Source: Acephala macrosclerotiorum (taxonomy: Eukaryota; Ascomycota; Leotiomycetes; Helotiales; Mollisiaceae). From it: DNA of 64,000 nucleotides. Shown piece after piece: positions 58,680-64,000 of this stretch. Below the pieces are notes generated by a model. That model ran no database searches and was not told where the DNA came from. It saw nothing but the letters and a program-made list of their open reading frames with translations. Where the stretch lies: the NCBI GenBank assembly GCA_014904845.1, contig MU119221.1:62001-126000 (forward strand), given 5' to 3'. The position numbers and the translations under genes were made by a program. How positions within the stretch are numbered: position 1 is the stretch's first letter; every line of letters begins with the position of its first letter.

Positions 58680-59790
58680 TACTCATGCCTGCAAGGAGAC
58701 TGTTTTGACTCCCGAAAAACACTCACATAGCGCCAGCGGCAACCGTCCCCTTGCGGGCATCATCATAGATCTGGAAGTAGTGTGCCGCAGCACGCAGATT
58801 GTCTGAAGTAGGATCTGAGCCCTAGATGTGGCTCACCTGCGCGAGAACGGTATTCTAATCGGGTTCACTGTAGTCCAAGTACCCTCCATCTCCGATGTTG
58901 GGGTCGATCATGAAATCGACATCTCCCCAGGTGAAGTACTATTCATTTTATCAGTACAATGCAAAATGGCTTTCGACAGTCCGGGTTCTAGAGCTGGGAG
59001 CTATCGCGAGAACTGCAAACAGATCTTGCAACCCCTTTATCATTTGGTCGAGACTCCAAAGACAGCTCCCGGCTCCGAAGCTCACATATGAAGAAATAAC
59101 ATATTTGTATCGAAATAAAACGTACCTGGTTACCCATAGTCACCATTGTCCTTCCATGGATGGTGGAGTTGGTGGCGGTAGTGCTGCTTGTTACAGGTGC
59201 TCCCAGGCCTATCTTGAACACATGATTTCCAGTGCTGTTACCGAGGTAGGGGGAATGCGATTCCATACCATCTCGGCTCGTGAGTCCAGATACGTGTAGC
59301 GGGTCCTCGTTCTCCATTGCCACCTCAGAGTAATTCAATGCCAGCTGGGCTTAGTCCCATATTCCATGATAGGTAACATTGTGGCCAATCATCACTCCAA
59401 AGTCGTCCAACAATCCTTGGAGTTAGGGTCAAAAATATCGTACCCTTCTCCCGTGGAGTTTTCTCCATTGCTCCATGCTATTTTCAAATTAGCTCAACAC
59501 ATTTGAGAGGGCGGTGAATTTGGTATTTCTCACTGTTATTTTGAGGAATTATAGTCTAGTATCAATGACTAAAGTGAATAAACTCAGAAAACTTACAAAA
59601 CCGAACACTGACATGAGGGTGGCCGCTGTCCACGCGCGAAATTGTCGAAGCCCATCCTGCAACGAATCAAATCCTTCAACCCTGGTTTTTATGAGCATGG
59701 TGGAAGTTCCGTCGGCATCACCCGTATTTTCGAATACACCTGCGCTTGGGAATTTCTTTCAGTCGCGTTCTATCCTCTAGATTGTCAAGT
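58680..59790 (-). pseudogene. Decayed gene of unknown family
   Basis: A minus-strand gene still readable in blocks: FRAWTAATLMSVFG, an intron, AWSNGENSTGEGYDIFDPNS, one frameshift, LLDDFGVMIGHNVTYHGIWD, a TAA, AQLALNYSEVAMENEDPL, SGLTSRDGMESHSP, and further on TWGDVDFMIDPNIGDGGYLD followed by a TAG. Asn-X-Ser/Thr sites are frequent, hinting at a secreted or membrane-exposed protein. I do not recognise the family. Its 5' end overlaps the last codons of the HET gene in another frame, so the exact limit is uncertain. Confidence 0.45.
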
Positions 59791-62099
59791 TCGATTATCC
59801 CGACACGTTCGATCATATCTTTTTCGAGTTGCTCCACCACAACTATGATCGTATGAGGAGATTCTTTACTCAGTACCTTCCTTTTGGTCCCTGCCAGTGA
59901 GTGGCTTCGAGTCTTCAGGCGATCCCCAAGGACGAATGCACTCCAAGGATTTTCTAACATCCTTGTATAACACTCATCCCCCACGGATGTATGTCTTGTG
60001 ATATGGAAAGGTGCATGAATCGGCTCGCCGTTCTCCGTTTCGAGCACCGCTTCCCATTTGGACTCCATCTTTACTTCTCTGCTAGAAATTCGCGTCGCTA
60101 AACGAAATCTGACATGGAGGAAATCAGCTTCGATGAAGATATATGGCTCAGGATTCTTTGGGAAAACATCCATAGTGGTGTTGTCGCAAAATGTCCCCAG
60201 ATCCATTTGCGACGTGAATATCGAGTCGATCCATATTTTGACTCCATAATTGTTCTCAATGTAACCATTATACTCGGAATGCGGCTTCAAGGGTCCATAC
60301 CAACCAGCCCAAGACCAGCTTGGGAAGCCTGGGCGGCGTTTCCAAGATCCGGATAGGTGCCAACAGAGACCAGTGAGGAATTGCTCCGTGCGAGTAGATC
60401 TTCGGACGCTTTGCTCTACAAGAGAGTTATGAGTACAATCCGGCACCATGGGAATCCCCGAGTAATGTCGGAACGAATGGTAGATAGTCTCAAAAGCATG
60501 GAATGTCCCCATTATCCCATTCAAGATGTCTTCTGGCCGAGTCAAGTTGCGGCGGGTGTACACTGTAATATGGTCGAATACCGCTTCAAATGGATCTTTG
60601 GTCTCTCTGACCCGTGAGAACAGGCCAGGTCTGTTCCATTTCGAGAACATTCGCAGTTCCTTGGTATGAAGAAGTTCCAAAGGCGCACTCATAGTGTCAT
60701 GACAGCGCATACCGGAGCATTCAAAGTAGATCTGATGCTTGCAGAAGAAGATGCGTCGTCTTGATAGGATCGTTTCTTGGTGCGTCCAGCCTCTGCTATT
60801 CCACACAGAACCGTAGATTTCTGCTGTCGGATGAGGCGGAACATAAGCATGCAGCTCATTGCCGATATTGATCGTAACGGATGATGCCCTTTCCTTACTT
60901 CCTACGCCAGGAAGACCGTAGCTAGGATCAGGGCTTGAGACGGCAATAATAGTAGCTTGTGCCTTACTGTAAACCAAATCCATCTGCTGAATCTGCGAGC
61001 GGCGTTCTCTACCATCCTCTTGAGGTATACAATATCTGTCAACCCATAAGTATCGATATCCCATCCTCTTGGTAGCTGAAATTGCATCTCGAACTAAGAC
61101 TGGGGTGCTTGTCGCAAGTAGGCTCTCACCATCCTCAAGCTCCTTTGATGGGGTGGTACCCCATACATAGCTCATTGCTAGATACTTGCAGCCTGGTTCA
61201 GCTGAAACGATCAGTCCAGTGTTGCAATCGACCACGTGAAGATCAGGTATTGGTCTCGTATCGATTGGTTCACAGTTCTCTCCATGATTCTCGAGGCAAA
61301 AGCCGAGCCATCTCCTGACAGTCTCCAAATCAGACTGGGATTTTAGGACTCGGGCCACGAAACTCCTTTCCTCGCCTGTCCTCTGGGCAGGGCTCAGCCA
61401 GCCGCTGCGTTCAATCGACGTCCTTGAAGACCAGAGGGCATGAGACATCTTTCTCTCCTTCGTAAATGAATCGTTTTTATCATGAAGAACATGTTCATCG
61501 ATGATAGCAAATGACACCGACTTCTGAAGTCCACGAAGGGTGCGGGAATTTCTCCAATTATGACTGTACATCGCAGATGTGTGAAAGGAGCACAGATAGA
61601 ATGTGATGTCGTCTACGGTCTGGCTGTCGCTCGTGTTTGGCGCGTACGCCAAGCTTGCCATTGAAGCAAACAACTGGCACAGGAGACAATCTGGATCCAC
61701 AGTAAATTGAGAGAGGGTCCCAAGTTTCAACGCAGTCTTCTTCCAAATGCCCGGCCCAGGTTGGATTTTGTTGAAATCAATTGATGCGCATGATTCGCAC
61801 AAGTGGTGACCTGAAGATACTGACGGATATCCATTTGTTGCAGGCTTTGGAGTGCCTCGATCCCCTGTTCTTGAGCTGGTAGTCCTTGGTGAAGCTCGGC
61901 CATCCTCAAATATCTCGCCCTCCTCTCGCTCGCAATCTTCGAAGGAACCATCCACTTTACTTGGTTCGGCGAATTGATTAGATTGACTTATGGGATCGCG
62001 CCCATGTCTGGATACCAATTCAATCTTTCTCTTTTGGGGAACATAGACGGTTGCCATAGCGGAAGAGGACACTGGAATACAGATAGTCGCTACACTCAT
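59718..62099 (-). CDS. HET-domain protein
   Basis: A single-exon protein of about 793 residues with a heterokaryon-incompatibility (HET) domain at about 306-400: YLAMSYVWG, a Leu/Val spacer, then YRYLWVDRYCIPQ and AQATIIAVSS, the three standard HET motifs. Upstream are a CESCASIDF and CLLCQLF Cys-rich segment typical of large HET proteins, and downstream RGWTHQETILSRRRIFF, ILNGIMGTF and FPSWSWAGWYGP, also family marks. HET proteins trigger cell death when unlike fungal strains fuse; whether this one does is unknown. Start chosen at the first ATG (62099, MSVATICIPV); MATVYVPQKRK at 62057 is a good alternative. The last residues overlap the decayed gene in another frame. Confidence 0.88.
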   Translation of the reverse strand: MSVATICIPVSSSAMATVYVPQKRKIELVSRHGRDPISQSNQFAEPSKVDGSFEDCEREEGEIFEDGRASPRTTSSRTGDRGTPKPATNGYPSVSSGHHLCESCASIDFNKIQPGPGIWKKTALKLGTLSQFTVDPDCLLCQLFASMASLAYAPNTSDSQTVDDITFYLCSFHTSAMYSHNWRNSRTLRGLQKSVSFAIIDEHVLHDKNDSFTKERKMSHALWSSRTSIERSGWLSPAQRTGEERSFVARVLKSQSDLETVRRWLGFCLENHGENCEPIDTRPIPDLHVVDCNTGLIVSAEPGCKYLAMSYVWGTTPSKELEDGESLLATSTPVLVRDAISATKRMGYRYLWVDRYCIPQEDGRERRSQIQQMDLVYSKAQATIIAVSSPDPSYGLPGVGSKERASSVTINIGNELHAYVPPHPTAEIYGSVWNSRGWTHQETILSRRRIFFCKHQIYFECSGMRCHDTMSAPLELLHTKELRMFSKWNRPGLFSRVRETKDPFEAVFDHITVYTRRNLTRPEDILNGIMGTFHAFETIYHSFRHYSGIPMVPDCTHNSLVEQSVRRSTRTEQFLTGLCWHLSGSWKRRPGFPSWSWAGWYGPLKPHSEYNGYIENNYGVKIWIDSIFTSQMDLGTFCDNTTMDVFPKNPEPYIFIEADFLHVRFRLATRISSREVKMESKWEAVLETENGEPIHAPFHITRHTSVGDECYTRMLENPWSAFVLGDRLKTRSHSLAGTKRKVLSKESPHTIIVVVEQLEKDMIERVGIIELDNLEDRTRLKEIPKRRCIRKYG

Positions 62100-62341
62100 C
62101 AATCGCAAGCTGCTCCGTGCTCGGGTCGCAATCTGTTATGGACGAGGGGATAAGCTATATATCATAGCGAGAATGAGAAAGTCCCGAGATTCAGAATGTA
62201 ATTGATGAATATTTTTATTGATTTTAGGGATGGTGTTGCTAATGATGGGGGATGGGTTGACATGGACAGGCAAGAGAGGTCGCGATGTAAGCACTATCTG
62301 ACATGTGACTATGTATCACGTGCACACCCACCAAATGCACA

Positions 62342-63180
62342 ATGAGCAGTCCATTCATCTCAGAAATCAGACACTTTCTATACCCCGCAAAATCAGTCTC
62401 TTTACTTAACAAAAGCATCGATATCTTAGTTCCAAAACCTAGGTATTCAGACTCTGATCTGCAATACGCCGGCTCGGTCTTTATTTTATCCGAAGAGTGC
62501 CCCAGTTTTCAAGCCATAAGAGTTTGTTCCAGAGGACCACAGACTCGCACCTTTGTAAGATTGTACAGAAACGTATTGCATTGACTTGCGGTATCGCCTA
62601 CGGTTAGGCAGGCTGCGAAGCCCGAAGACGCGAGAATTCTAGAAGATCCTCTACCTAGGAAGTTGAGTGGGTCTGGGTCTGAAGGGTAAGCTACCCCTCG
62701 TTTCGAGATGCGATATGAAGGTTAACGGCTAATAATTATTCCAGAACCTCGACAAAGGCCGATGTTATCCTAGCCATACAAGAACCCTACATGCAGCAAA
62801 TCGTCACTGGTGAGAAGACATATGAGTTCCGAAAGCACTGTCTTGAAAAATCCATTAAGCATATATGGTTTTACCGGACCGCACCATATTCCAGTATCGA
62901 ATATGTTTGCGAGATTCTGCAGGCCAAGACTCGCAATCCAGGCGATCTACCACTCGAAGAGAATGGCCTAGGGAACAAAGAGTTCAATACAAAACACAAA
63001 GACTGGGAAGGCTACGACTTCGCGTATAAAATCCTTTCGGTCTACAAAACCGACAAGCCAATCACCTTAGACGACCTCAAGAACGACCACGGCATGGAGT
63101 CTGCGCCTCGGGGCCTAGTATACACCCCACAGTCTATCATGGAACTTGTGGAATGGCAGAAGCAACGAAAGCTGAGGTGA
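62342..63180 (+). CDS. ASCH/PUA-like domain protein
   Basis: The C-terminal 140 residues form an ASCH-type (PUA-like) fold that in known proteins binds RNA: ILAIQEPYMQQIVTGEKTYE, FRKHCLEKSIKHIWFYRTAP, IEYVCEILQAKTRNPGDLP, KDWEGYDFAYKI and APRGLVYTPQSIMELVEW. The final two exons (62612-62685, 62745-63180) join by a 59-base intron with GTAAGC and ATTCCAG. The first exon (62342-62572) fits in phase only if an unusually short 39-base intron is removed, so the N-terminus is uncertain; the total would be 246 residues. The gene is head-to-head with the HET gene, about 240 bases apart. Confidence 0.65.
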
Positions 63181-63475
63181 TGGAGAATTTGCGATTTCGG
63201 GGATACGAGAACATCTGAACATCTTTTCGCCCTTAATTGTTTTCGGGAACTCCACATCCTAAGTAGTATATTGGTAACTGGTTGGCACTAGCTCGGCCTA
63301 TAACGGCCTGGAGGCCAAGGATGGACAGATTATTGGAGCCTTTGAGACTTGTGGACGGGGTTTAATGTGGGGAACTCGGGGATAACACTGATAGATCTAG
63401 AGGGCTCAATAGATAGTTTCACCAGTTCAAATCGTGAGCAGTGGAATATATATCTAAATAGTGCTTACTGCTGTC
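63181..63475. other. Spacer before 5S rRNA
   Basis: About 300 bases with nothing recognised; it holds the upstream side of the 5S gene. Confidence 0.4.
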
Positions 63476-63594
63476 ACATACGACCATAGGAGACGGAATA
63501 TTGGGCATCCCGTCCGCTCTGCCATCCACAAGCCGTCTACCGGTAGACTAGTAGTTGGGTGGGTGACCACCAGCGAATCCCTACTGTTGTATGT
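63476..63594 (+). rRNA. 5S ribosomal RNA
   Basis: Starts ACATACGACCATAGG, contains CATCCCGTCCGCTC and the internal control region AGTAGTTGGGTGGGTGACC, then CAGCGAATCCC and ends TTGTATGT, matching ascomycete 5S rRNA along its length. The ends pair (ACATAC with GTATGT) and an inner helix is kept by AGACGG with CCGTCT, so it looks functional rather than a pseudogene. A run of seven T (63594-63600) gives the Pol III terminator. As a lone gene it fits the dispersed 5S arrangement of filamentous ascomycetes. Confidence 0.92.
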
Positions 63595-63803
63595 TTTTTT
63601 GAAAAAAATTTTGGAAGAAATTTTGAAGCTATTCCCAGCTCGGCTCGGGTCCTCGCCGGTTCCCGTCAACAACCACACCTAAAAAAATTCTTTTATTTTG
63701 CCGAGAACTGCAAAATGTCTATCCCTGTTGAGAATTTTAAAATTATTTTAAAGCTCTCAAAAGATATCTTAAAAATTGTATTCAAAAGAAAGGCAAAAGA
63801 GAA

Positions 63804-63884
63804 CGACATCAGCAGGACTCGAACCTGCGCTCCCGAAGGAACTAGCTTTCTAGGCTAGCGCGATAACCACTCCGCCATGATGCC
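63804..63884 (-). tRNA. tRNA-Ser(AGA)
   Basis: Minus strand: acceptor GGCATCA pairs with TGATGTC plus discriminator G; D-arm GCGGAGTGGTTATCGC; anticodon stem CTAGC/GCTAG around loop CTAGAAA, anticodon AGA; a long class II variable arm (TTCCTTCGGGA); T-arm GCAGG-TTCGAGT-CCTGC. No intron. A TTTT run follows within ten bases as terminator. The class II arm and discriminator G fit serine. Confidence 0.95.
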
Positions 63885-64000
63885 TTCATACAGCTTCTTG
63901 CTGAGTTGATGGAGATCGAGTTTTTATTTTTATCTATATTGGTGTGGGAATCAATGTGGAGCAGAACGGCCCGGGTTTGTTTTAAGCGAGGGAGAAAAGG

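Overview
The window reads as nuclear DNA of a filamentous ascomycete (Pezizomycotina; gene content and intron style fit a leotiomycete such as the Helotiales, but I cannot fix the species). The reasons are genes cut by many 45-70 base introns with GTAAGT-like donors and CTAAC/CTAAT branch sites, an ApsA/Num1 cortical anchor, a Whi3-type RNA-binding protein, HET and NACHT genes, a dispersed 5S rRNA gene, and very AT-rich blocks of the kind left by repeat-induced point mutation (RIP).

Layout. 1-4157: 3' part of the apsA/num1 homologue. 6-9 kb: one doubtful gene and one decayed gene. 9.8-10.9 kb: an intron-rich Rap/Rsr1 GTPase. 13.3-17.6 kb: an F-box-like protein, then a short-chain dehydrogenase and an FAD oxidoreductase transcribed away from each other. 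20.7-22.4 kb: whi3. 22.4-27 kb: long gene-poor tract with small tandem arrays. 26.2-29.4 kb: two tRNA-Gly-derived sequences, one interrupted by two 50-base intron-like inserts, followed by a 13-exon PQ-loop membrane protein whose frame demands a one-nucleotide exon. 31.4-32.6 kb: DUF6594 membrane protein. 34.6-37.7 kb: a TA-flanked MITE three bases past the stop of a GH3 beta-glucosidase gene that carries an in-frame TAG. 39 kb: decayed phosphotransferase gene. 40.8-42.8 kb: cytochrome b5-fused desaturase. 43.0-43.8 kb: CmcJ/AsaB-like oxidoreductase cut off by a 2-kb AT-rich block. 46.3-48.3 kb: a two-exon gene of unknown role lying between two AT-rich blocks. 50.6-63.2 kb: a hAT-like MITE, a NACHT/STAND NTPase, an AAA+ ATPase divergent from it, a decayed gene, a HET protein and an ASCH-like protein. 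63.5-63.9 kb: 5S rRNA and tRNA-Ser(AGA).

How it fits together. The left half is mostly conserved cell biology (nuclear positioning, polarity GTPase, mRNA regulation). The right half is accessory: transposon relics, RIP-like blocks, decayed genes and a STAND/AAA/HET group resembling fungal non-self recognition loci. Exon models were spliced by hand; for every complete multi-exon gene the exon lengths sum to a whole number of codons, which supports the models, but no transcripts or database searches were available.
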